Below are positions 1 through 4,456 of a DNA stretch of 6,012 nt, in pieces (positions within the stretch are counted from its first letter, which is position 1; each line of letters starts with the position of its first letter). The stretch covers positions 1-6,012 of the forward strand of contig JADFNT010000112.1 in NCBI GenBank assembly GCA_022563215.1, given 5' to 3'. Under the pieces are notes generated by a model. It was not told where the DNA came from, did not search any database, and saw only the letters and a program-made list of their open reading frames with translations. Source of the stretch: Pseudomonadota bacterium (lineage in GTDB: Bacteria; Pseudomonadota; Alphaproteobacteria; Rhodospirillales; Casp-alpha2). The position numbers were made by a program, and so were the translations under genes.

Positions 1-1
1 G

Positions 2-52
2 CCTGGTTCTGTAGGGCCGGCGTTCCCGGGATACAGCCCGGGACGCAGATAA
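2..52 (+). CDS. Possible 3' end of a gene entering from the left
   Basis: This frame is open from the window edge and stops at TAA (50-52). It would encode a Gly/Pro-rich tail ending S-P-G-R-R. The stop codon touches the base of a good intrinsic terminator, which is the usual arrangement at a gene end. One other forward frame (frame 1) also stays open through the terminator, but its end would lie after the T-run. Too little is visible to name a family, and a non-coding transcript end is possible. Confidence 0.3.
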   Translation, partial: PGSVGPAFPGYSPGRR

Positions 53-78
53 GAGGGCGCCTTGGCGCCTCTTTTTTT
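52..78 (+). terminator. Rho-independent terminator
   Basis: GGCGCC at 56-61 and GGCGCC at 64-69 form the stem, extended by AGA (52-54) pairing with TCT (70-72) past a bulged G at 55. A run of seven T (72-78) follows. The T-run is on the plus strand only, so it ends a transcript coming from the left of the window. Confidence 0.8.
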
Positions 79-116
79 ATCTTCGCGTGACCGCCGTCAC
101 GGCGCCGGGGTCATTA

Positions 117-132
117 GACCTGTTGCAAAAGT
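117..132 (+). repeat. Left terminal inverted repeat of the IS
   Basis: GACCTGTTGCAAAAGT is the exact reverse complement of 1071-1086. The match can be extended by one base outward (A116 and T1087), but taking that base as flank leaves a TA duplication on both sides. Confidence 0.95.
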
Positions 133-177
133 AGCGTCCTGAGGTTTGAGGCGCAATTGCGGTTGCGGGACTGACGT

Positions 178-1008
178 TCAAAACCCAGCGGCGAAGTTGA
201 TGATCCCGGCCACGGTGCTGATTTTGACTGCGTATCGACCTCTTGGATAGCGGTATCTTTCGGACAGAATGCGGAAGGACTTGAGGCGGCCGATGCTGTG
301 CTCGACGCGCACTCGGAAGCGGCTCAAAGCGTGATTATAGGCGCGTTCATCTTTTGTCAGGGGTCTCGCCTTGGTTTTCTTGTAGGGGATATCGATGCTG
401 GCGTGGTCTTCCTGAAGCCCTTGATAACCACTGTCGGCATAGACGTGTGAGGACGACGGCAACGGTGGGCCGCGCCTACGAACTTCAAGATCATGAACCC
501 GCCCCGGCGCTGGCTTTGAAACACTGACGATCCGGCCATTCTCGGTGATGACGATTTCGGTTTTGATGGTATGGCGTTTCTTCTTGCCGGAATACCAGCA
601 ACGCTGTTTTCGGCCTGGTCTTTGAATTGGTTGTTCCGTGCAGTCGATGATCAGGGCCTCGGCCTCCTGGCGGCTGACGCGGACCGCGCGCCTGACCCCC
701 AGAACCCGCACGGCCAGGGCCTCGATCCGTCGCAAGGACCGGCTGACGGTCGACTTGTCGGTTCGGTACAGGCAGGCCATGAAATCCTGCGTGATGGCGC
801 ACCGGTACAGGATCAACAGAACCAGCAGATGGTCCTCAAGATCGCCCACGCCCCACGGACGCCCGGAACGGTTCTTCGGAGCCACGATCCGCTCTCGCCA
901 ATGAGGCCGCAGACGATCAACCAGCTTGCGGAACGTATCCGTCTCAATACCCGTCAGGGAACGGAATTGTCGTTTGGAAATAAGCCACGCGCTGTTAAAC
1001 TTTGCCAT
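178..1008 (-). CDS. IS5-family DDE transposase
   Basis: This 276-aa transposase catalyses cut-and-paste or copy-type movement of the surrounding IS by binding its terminal repeats and cleaving DNA with two divalent metals. The N-terminal third (about residues 12-95) is a helix-turn-helix region; YRTDKSTVSRSL near 81-92 looks like its recognition helix. The catalytic domain is of the DDE superfamily 4 type. The first Asp is D122 in IDCTEQPIQRP, the second is D192 in YADSGYQG, and the Glu is E236 in RVRVEHSIGRLK. A GRVHD motif near 169-173 is also typical. The ATG at 1006-1008 is preceded by GGGAGG (1017-1022 on the plus-strand map) with 8 nt spacing, which fixes the start. The gene is a single uninterrupted frame, unlike many IS5 relatives that need a frameshift. 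A weak promoter could start from TTGCAA within the right inverted repeat. Confidence 0.94.
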   Translation of the reverse strand: MAKFNSAWLISKRQFRSLTGIETDTFRKLVDRLRPHWRERIVAPKNRSGRPWGVGDLEDHLLVLLILYRCAITQDFMACLYRTDKSTVSRSLRRIEALAVRVLGVRRAVRVSRQEAEALIIDCTEQPIQRPGRKQRCWYSGKKKRHTIKTEIVITENGRIVSVSKPAPGRVHDLEVRRRGPPLPSSSHVYADSGYQGLQEDHASIDIPYKKTKARPLTKDERAYNHALSRFRVRVEHSIGRLKSFRILSERYRYPRGRYAVKISTVAGIINFAAGF

Positions 1009-1070
1009 CGGAAGAGCCTCCCTTGCTCTTCCTTCTTTGAATCACACGCGGGTTAACAAAGATTCACCAG

Positions 1071-1086
1071 ACTTTTGCAACAGGTC
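1071..1086 (-). repeat. Right terminal inverted repeat of the IS
   Basis: ACTTTTGCAACAGGTC is the exact complement of the left repeat. The TTGCAA inside it, read on the minus strand, could serve as a -35 for the transposase, but the spaced -10 (GTTAAC) is poor. On the plus strand a TTG at 1075 is in frame with the downstream methyltransferase remnant, so weak read-through translation is conceivable. Confidence 0.94.
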
Positions 1087-1626
1087 TATTTGAGGATTGT
1101 CAATCCTAATAAATCAATATATTTGTTCGACAGGGATGATTTTGATCGGGAAAATATTGATAAAATTATGGAAGAACATAATTTTGTACTGTTGCCACAC
1201 TATATTCTCGACGAGATTGAGAAATTTCCATTAATAGATGTTGCCATAAACTTATTGTCATTCCCGGAGATGAAGGAATCCCAAATCAGGTACTATTTTG
1301 AATTTTTATCTAAAAATCTTAATGGATGGCTTTATTCAGAAAATATGAGAATAAATCCATGGCATGATCAAAACGAAACTAGAGCAAACTTTTACGAAAT
1401 GTTGTCAGAAAATTTTGAAGTGATTCCTGAATTTGATGTGTCTTTGAAATTAGGGAATACAGGAAGAGACCATGACTTTGAGGAAAGGTATAATGCCCCA
1501 ACACTTTATGTGGAATTGGCTACGCCAAGAAGTAAACCTGCATTGTTGAATCCAGTAATCCCAAAGCTGTTTGGTGATAGCTATGAATGCAACTATCAAG
1601 ATTTTTTAAAACAAAGAGATACTTGA
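1087..1626 (+). pseudogene. 3' fragment of a putative sugar O-methyltransferase, cut by the IS
   Basis: The frame encodes 179 residues that begin abruptly at the IS end and finish at TGA 1624-1626. The only start upstream is a TTG inside the inverted repeat, with no ribosome binding site. The segment DVAINLLSFPEMKESQ, followed by a YYFEFL...LYSEN stretch, resembles the C-terminal half of SAM-dependent methyltransferases annotated as putative sugar O-methyltransferases in O-antigen and capsule clusters: an acidic/hydrophobic strand, then S-F-x-E-M, then a Tyr-rich helix and a [YF]-x-E-N strand. This is recognition from memory, not a search. The glycine-rich SAM-binding loop that should lie upstream is missing, so the product should be inactive. 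Base composition is far more AT-rich than its neighbours and codons favour A/T endings, as is common in horizontally acquired polysaccharide genes. Alternative: an unrelated AT-rich accessory gene. Confidence 0.6.
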
Positions 1627-1651
1627 CAGCATTTTTTGCCAGTCGCCGGTA

Positions 1652-1678
1652 GTCAGAAGGTTCTTATTCCCTTCTGAC
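1652..1678 (+). other. 9-bp stem-loop after the methyltransferase remnant
   Basis: GTCAGAAGG (1652-1660) pairs perfectly with CCTTCTGAC (1670-1678) around a 9-nt pyrimidine-rich loop. It starts 26 nt after the stop codon and could end the foreign transcript, but no T-run follows, so I do not call it an intrinsic terminator. Confidence 0.5.
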
Positions 1679-1712
1679 ATATGACGTAACGCTAGCTCAC
1701 ATAATTAGACCG

Positions 1713-1784
1713 ATGTCCGCTTTGGGTCATAAGCGGACATTCCGCGACTACCCTCCGAATGTCCGCTTTCGGGGGTAAAGCGGA
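1713..1784. repeat. Two adjacent GTCCGC palindromic hairpins
   Basis: The first unit is a perfect 10-bp inverted repeat, ATGTCCGCTT (1713-1722) and AAGCGGACAT (1731-1740), with an 8-nt loop. The second, TCCGCTTT (1762-1769) and AAAGCGGA (1777-1784), repeats the same core with a 7-nt loop. The left arms share AATGTCCGCTTT-like sequence, so this is a tandem or composite repeat. Read on the minus strand it gives the peptide ALPPKADIR and then MTQSGH, motifs I recall from many spurious short ORFs annotated in rhizobial and related genomes. It is best taken as a dispersed non-coding repeat and not as a gene. Confidence 0.7.
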
Positions 1785-1877
1785 GATTATTTCTTGGAAT
1801 GTCTTCTTGCCCTCAAGCGCCCTATAACCAACTGTATTCAAACAAAAAACACCGCCCCACCGCATTTTTTCGCCAAC

Positions 1878-1893
1878 TGTGACGGCGATCACT
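1878..1893 (+). promoter_or_regulatory. CRP/FNR-family operator, CRP-type
   Basis: TGTGA (1878-1882), six bases, then TCACT (1889-1893) match the CRP-family consensus TGTGA-N6-TCACA at nine of ten core positions, with AA just upstream. It would be the binding site of a CRP-like dimer controlling the riboswitch transcript. In some bacteria (Xanthomonas Clp) a CRP-family regulator itself responds to c-di-GMP, but which regulator acts here cannot be told from this window. Confidence 0.5.
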
Positions 1894-1914
1894 TCCCGAC
1901 CCTTCCTTATGGCC

Positions 1915-1920
1915 TAAAGT
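1915..1920 (+). promoter_or_regulatory. Possible -10 element of the riboswitch-PilZ transcript
   Basis: TAAAGT agrees with TATAAT at four positions. If it is the -12 to -7 hexamer, the start site is near 1927 and the CRP-like site is centred at -41.5, the standard class II activator position. No good -35 is present, as expected for an activator-dependent promoter. This is inference from spacing only. Confidence 0.3.
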
Positions 1921-1986
1921 GGCGCTTGAGATTCGCGGGCCGACGCCCTCATCGCCGCCTAAGGACTTTAGATGACGGGCCGTCCG

Positions 1987-2082
1987 GTTTCCCTCGAAAA
2001 GGCAAACCACTGGAAACGGTGGGACGCAAAACAACCGGCCTACGGCGCAAGCCACGGCGGCGGAGTTACCGAAAGGAGAAAC
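1987..2082 (+). ncRNA. Cyclic-di-GMP class I (GEMM-I) riboswitch
   Basis: This 5'-leader aptamer senses the second messenger c-di-GMP. The conserved blocks appear in order: AAGGCAAACC (1999-2008), a hairpin CCACTG/CGGTGG capped by a GAAA tetraloop (2013-2016), GGGACGCAAA (2021-2030), CCGGCCTA (2035-2042), a second hairpin GGC-GCAA-GCC (2044-2053), and GTTACCGA (2065-2072). By alignment from memory with the Vibrio cholerae Vc2 aptamer, the ligand-contacting G20, A47 and C92 correspond to G2001, A2028 and C2069. Retention of G at the first of these favours c-di-GMP over 3',3'-cGAMP. The closing P1 helix pairs 1987-1996 with 2070-2082, with small bulges. No T-run follows, so control is probably at translation: P1 contains the ribosome binding site of the next gene. 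The ATG lies only 5 nt after the aptamer. Confidence 0.92.
2074..2078 (+). promoter_or_regulatory. Ribosome binding site held in riboswitch P1
   Basis: AGGAG lies 8 nt before the ATG at 2087, an ideal spacing. It pairs with 1991-1994 in the predicted closing helix of the aptamer, so ligand-stabilised folding would be expected to hide it from the ribosome. Confidence 0.75.
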
Positions 2083-2086
2083 GAAA

Positions 2087-2245
2087 ATGTTCTTGAAGTT
2101 CCAGTATATCGTGTTCGAATCTTGGAGTGCCTGGAGCGGGCTGTTCGAGCCCCTGCCCTACGGCGACCCCTATATCGCCACCATCGTCCTGTTTTCATTG
2201 ATCGCGGCGGCGGCTAAGTTTTTCGTCGGAGGGGAGACCGGCTAA
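2087..2245 (+). CDS. 52-aa membrane microprotein under riboswitch control
   Basis: I do not recognise this family. The ATG follows AGGAG by 8 nt and is the first start after the c-di-GMP aptamer, so the riboswitch position itself argues that it is a real gene. The N-terminal part (residues 1-25) is amphipathic and aromatic, with three Phe, two Tyr and two Trp (W13, W16), then a Pro/Gly turn (LPYGDP, 23-28). A single membrane span follows at about residues 29-47 (YIATIVLFSLIAAAAKFFV), then a short polar tail GGETG. There is no lipobox and no cleavage site typical of signal peptides. Its TAA overlaps the next start as TAATG, so it is translationally coupled to the PilZ gene and likely works with it, for example as a membrane anchor or effector partner. 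That role is inference. The alternative is a leader peptide whose translation simply gates PilZ synthesis. Confidence 0.8.
   Translation: MFLKFQYIVFESWSAWSGLFEPLPYGDPYIATIVLFSLIAAAAKFFVGGETG
2228..2236 (+). promoter_or_regulatory. Ribosome binding site of the PilZ gene, inside the microprotein gene
   Basis: GGAGGGGAG lies within the last codons of the microprotein, 8 nt before the ATG at 2245. With the TAATG overlap this favours reinitiation by terminating ribosomes, although the site is strong enough for direct initiation too. Confidence 0.75.
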
Positions 2246-2571
2246 TGGAAAATTCATGGACCGGAACCGACAGGCGGCAGTTCGAGCGCTATCCCCTGAT
2301 GCTCGAGGCCCAGGTGACCATCGGCGCAGAGAGCTTCGCCGCGGTGATTTTCGATATCTCCGCCGGCGGCGCCAAGGTGCAGTTGAAGGGCGCCGGGAAG
2401 GGGGCGGAAATCGCCCTGCCGAAAACCGCCGTTCTCGCCATCCCCGATTTCGGCGGTTACGAAGGCGACATCGTCTGGATCGATGACGAATTCATCGGCA
2501 TCAATTTCCACGAAAACCACAAGACGATGGTCAAGCTGATCACCGGCCAAAGCGCGGTGACCGCCGCCTGA
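2245..2571 (+). CDS. Single-domain PilZ c-di-GMP receptor protein
   Basis: This 108-aa cytoplasmic protein is one PilZ domain with little else. Both c-di-GMP-binding signatures are present: RxxxR as R11-QFE-R15 and D/NxSxxG as D37-ISAGG-42, followed by the expected beta-barrel strands (AKVQLKG, LAIPDFGGYEGDIVWID, FIGINF). Such stand-alone PilZ proteins act as c-di-GMP adaptors that bind flagellar, pilus, cellulose or other partners on ligand binding. The ATG shares its A with the upstream TAA (TAATG) and has a GGAGGGGAG site before it. The gene sits behind a c-di-GMP riboswitch, so both its expression and the activity of its product should answer to the same messenger. No partner such as a cellulose synthase or diguanylate cyclase is in the window apart from the coupled microprotein. 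No terminator is evident after the stop. Confidence 0.93.
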   Translation: MENSWTGTDRRQFERYPLMLEAQVTIGAESFAAVIFDISAGGAKVQLKGAGKGAEIALPKTAVLAIPDFGGYEGDIVWIDDEFIGINFHENHKTMVKLITGQSAVTAA

Positions 2572-2690
2572 TCCCCCCGGAATCAGATAGGGGAGCCTCG
2601 GATAAAAGGGGCATTGCCGGGGCGAATTGGTTAAAATCGTGTTCAGCCAACTTAGGCGATGTTGGGAAAACACCGACAGGGAGGGAAACA

Positions 2691-3878
2691 ATGAACCGCA
2701 TGATTTCATTTTTGGCGTTGACGGCGCTGGCCGTCGCGGCGCTGGCGCCGGCGCTCATGCCCAGGCCGGCCGGGGCCGAGATCCTGGCGATGATGAACTA
2801 CGAGAGCAAGACCCCCGAGGCGCTGAAGGCGCTCAAGCTCGCCGGGCAACGCAAGGAAGGGATCGCCATCGTCGACGTCGATCCCAATTCGTCCAACTTC
2901 GGCACCATCGTCATGGACGTTCCGCTGCCGCCCGGCCTGGTCGCCCATCATATCTTCTATGACCGCGAGTCGGAAAAGGCCTACCTGACGGCGCTCGGCA
3001 AGTCGCAGATGTACGTCTTCGACCTCGAACAATTCCCCTACCGGCTGCGGCGGCTCGACCTGCCCGACTGCGCCATGGGCGAGGACGTGTTCTTCTCCGA
3101 GGACAACAAGACCTGGTACCTGACCTGCATGATGTCGGCCCGGGTCATCGTCGGCGACGTCGCCACCGACAAGGTCAAGCAGGTCATCAAGCTGCCCGAT
3201 TCCTATCCGCACGGGATCGCGGTGTTGAGCGACATCGACCGCATCCTGGTCACCAGCACCGTCAGCGGCGACCTCAAGGTCGCCCACGAGGACATCATCG
3301 TCGTCGAGGCCAGCACCGGCAAGGAGCTGCGGCGGATCAAGGTCTCTCACAAGAAGTCGCCGTCCGGCGCGGCGCCGGTGGAACTTCTCAGGGTGCCGGG
3401 AACCAACCCGCCAGTGGTCTATGTCACCAACATGTTCGGCGGCACCCTCTGGGCGTTGACCTGGAACCCGTCGAAAAAGGACTTCGCCGCCGAACAGGTG
3501 TTCGACTTCGACTCGATCAAGGCCGGCGTGGCGCTGGAGATGTACTTCAACGAGGCGGTTGACCGGCTCTATGTGACCACGGCCAATCCCGGCAAGTTCC
3601 ATATCTTCGACATTTCCGCCGGGCCCATGACCCCGAAGCTGATCAACACCCTGCCGGCCGCCGGCGGCGCCCATCACGTGGCTTTCACCAAGGACGAACG
3701 CTATGCCTTCGTGCAGAACGCGCTGCTCAACCTGCCGGGCATGGACGACGGATCGATCACCGTCATCGACCTGAAGCAACAAAAGGTGGTGCGGTCCATG
3801 GATACGCTGAAGAACCTGGGCTTAAACCCCAACCTCATCGTCCTGTTGCCGCGGTGGAATAACATGGGCGGGCACTGA
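2691..3878 (+). CDS. Exported YVTN/YncE-like beta-propeller protein
   Basis: This 395-aa protein starts with a Sec signal peptide: MNRM, a hydrophobic core (5-22), and a likely cleavage after AGA at 29/30. The mature part is made of repeated blade-like units of about 40-50 residues with the pattern hydrophobic-x-V-x-D then K/R-V. Clear examples are IAIVDVDPNSS (58-68), MYVFDLE (107-113), IIVVEASTGKELRRI (202-216), FHIFDIS (303-309) and ITVIDLKQQKVVRS (356-369). A seven-bladed propeller of the YVTN/YncE type is likely. Histidines recur at blade entries (VAHHIFY 84-90, YPHGIAV 172-178, GAHHVAF 326-332), and the only two cysteines in the mature chain (C127, C146) could form a periplasmic disulfide. 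GGGAGG (2680-2684 region) precedes the ATG by about 5 nt. The 119-nt gap after the PilZ gene leaves co-transcription open. Ligand or enzymatic activity is unknown. Confidence 0.85.
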   Translation: MNRMISFLALTALAVAALAPALMPRPAGAEILAMMNYESKTPEALKALKLAGQRKEGIAIVDVDPNSSNFGTIVMDVPLPPGLVAHHIFYDRESEKAYLTALGKSQMYVFDLEQFPYRLRRLDLPDCAMGEDVFFSEDNKTWYLTCMMSARVIVGDVATDKVKQVIKLPDSYPHGIAVLSDIDRILVTSTVSGDLKVAHEDIIVVEASTGKELRRIKVSHKKSPSGAAPVELLRVPGTNPPVVYVTNMFGGTLWALTWNPSKKDFAAEQVFDFDSIKAGVALEMYFNEAVDRLYVTTANPGKFHIFDISAGPMTPKLINTLPAAGGAHHVAFTKDERYAFVQNALLNLPGMDDGSITVIDLKQQKVVRSMDTLKNLGLNPNLIVLLPRWNNMGGH

Positions 3879-3926
3879 AGCGACGGGAACAGGGACCCGT
3901 TTGTCCCCCCGTTTGCCCTTCCAGGC

Positions 3927-3959
3927 GCCCCCCCGGAACGGCAGCGGGGGCTTTTTTTT
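3927..3959 (+). terminator. Rho-independent terminator of the beta-propeller gene
   Basis: GCCCCC (3927-3932) pairs with GGGGGC (3946-3951) and is followed by eight T (3952-3959). It separates the propeller gene from the lipoprotein gene. Confidence 0.88.
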
Positions 3960-3997
3960 CCGAAATACTATCTTTTGTCCGGTCTTGGACTGTTCCT

Positions 3998-4004
3998 GGA
4001 GGGG
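3998..4004 (+). promoter_or_regulatory. Ribosome binding site that decides the lipoprotein start
   Basis: GGAGGGG lies 4 nt before the ATG at 4009 (6 nt when counted from its GGAGG core). The in-frame ATG at 4027 has no comparable site at a proper distance, so 4009 is preferred. Confidence 0.65.
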
Positions 4005-4008
4005 CCGG

Positions 4009-4443
4009 ATGTGGCAAAATACGGCCATGAAACGGCTAAATCGGATACTGGTTCTCGCCCTGGCCATGGTGTTGCTGGCGGCGGGCTTGGGCCTCGCCGC
4101 CTGCGGCGATAAGGGCAGCAAGACCAAGGCCAAGAAGGCGGCCGGCGTGCTCCGCGATTATTATTACACCACCTGGCAGGCGCCGAGCCCCGATTGGGAG
4201 GTGCGCAAGGTCGGCGTCACCAAGGACAACGTCGTCACCGTCAGCGCCAAGATCAGCACCAAGGGTCTGTCGAAGGAGATCATGAAACGCTCCAAGTTGG
4301 AGCAGATGCAGATCGCGCGTATGGCGTGCCCGGCCATCGGCGACAAAATCTGGTCCAGCGTCGACAAGGAACAACCCGTCGGCATCAGCCTTTCGGGTTC
4401 GGCCGGGCATATCATCAACGCCCGTTGCATGAAGCCGGACTAG
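4009..4443 (+). CDS. Small lipoprotein of unknown function
   Basis: With the start at 4009 the product is 144 aa; the ATG at 4027 would give 138 aa (MKRLNR...), the more classical signal-peptide start, but it lacks a ribosome binding site. A positive n-region (K8, R9, R12) leads into a hydrophobic stretch (13-28) and a lipobox L29-A-A-C32, so the mature protein should be lipid-anchored at C32 on the periplasmic side. Position +2 is Gly, not Asp. A Lys-rich linker (GSKTKAKKAA) precedes a compact domain of about 95 residues. C107 (ARMACPAIG) and C140 (NARCMKPD) probably form a disulfide. I recognise no family. The gene stands alone between the terminator at 3927-3959 and the convergent hydrolase gene 13 bp beyond its stop. 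No terminator is seen between the two. Confidence 0.8.
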   Translation: MWQNTAMKRLNRILVLALAMVLLAAGLGLAACGDKGSKTKAKKAAGVLRDYYYTTWQAPSPDWEVRKVGVTKDNVVTVSAKISTKGLSKEIMKRSKLEQMQIARMACPAIGDKIWSSVDKEQPVGISLSGSAGHIINARCMKPD

Positions 4444-4456
4444 CGGTTAAGCCCCT

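Larger units (their letters stand above)
117..1086 (-). mobile_element. Intact IS5-family insertion sequence
   Basis: The element is about 970 bp, bounded by perfect 16-bp terminal inverted repeats that begin GACCTGTTGCAAAA, and carries one transposase gene on the minus strand filling nearly all of it. The dinucleotide TA flanks both ends (115-116 and 1087-1088), which fits the short TA-type target duplications of some IS5 subgroups. The IR sequence and a single DDE transposase of this type point to the IS427 or ISL2 branch, but I cannot assign the subgroup without a database. All three catalytic acidic residues and both ends are present, so it is probably functional. The left flank is GC-rich and the right flank is AT-rich and encodes a beheaded gene, so the IS seems to sit at a rearrangement junction. 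Confidence 0.93.
1785..1986 (+). other. Gene-free leader region upstream of the riboswitch
   Basis: No reading frame here has a credible start with a ribosome binding site. Composition shifts from AT-rich to GC-rich along it. It holds the CRP-like site and possible promoter listed separately. An isolated TATAAC (1823-1828) has no matching -35. CTAAAGT (1914-1920) and ACTTTAG (1965-1971) form a widely spaced inverted repeat of unknown meaning. Confidence 0.5.

Noticed and set aside
86..101. Small hairpin CGTGAC/GTCACG next to the IS
   Set aside because: Six base pairs without a T-run or other context; such hairpins are frequent by chance in GC-rich DNA.
1075..1086. TTG start inside the IS repeat for the methyltransferase frame
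   Set aside because: There is no ribosome binding site and the codons belong to the IS, so the downstream gene is treated as beheaded and not as a complete 183-aa protein.
1704..1711. ATTAGACC shared with the left IS boundary at 113-120
   Set aside because: Only 8 bases match and the IS repeat does not continue; probably coincidence and not a second IS end.
1692..1892. Minus-strand frame encoding ALPPKADIR and MTQSGH motifs
   Set aside because: It lies on palindromic repeats, has no ribosome binding site and matches a recurring spurious-ORF pattern; treated as a non-coding repeat.
1972..2217. Plus-strand frame of 81 codons running through the riboswitch
   Set aside because: It overlaps the structured aptamer and the microprotein in another frame and has no ribosome binding site.
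2614..2637. TTGCCG and TAAAAT as a promoter for the propeller gene
   Set aside because: The 12-nt spacing is too short for a sigma-70 promoter and no alternative -35 fits; no promoter is called in 2572-2690.
2706..3782. Long minus-strand frame of 358 codons opposite the propeller gene
   Set aside because: Composition is biased to Asp, Val, Gly and Arg without domains, while the plus strand encodes a signal peptide and propeller repeats.
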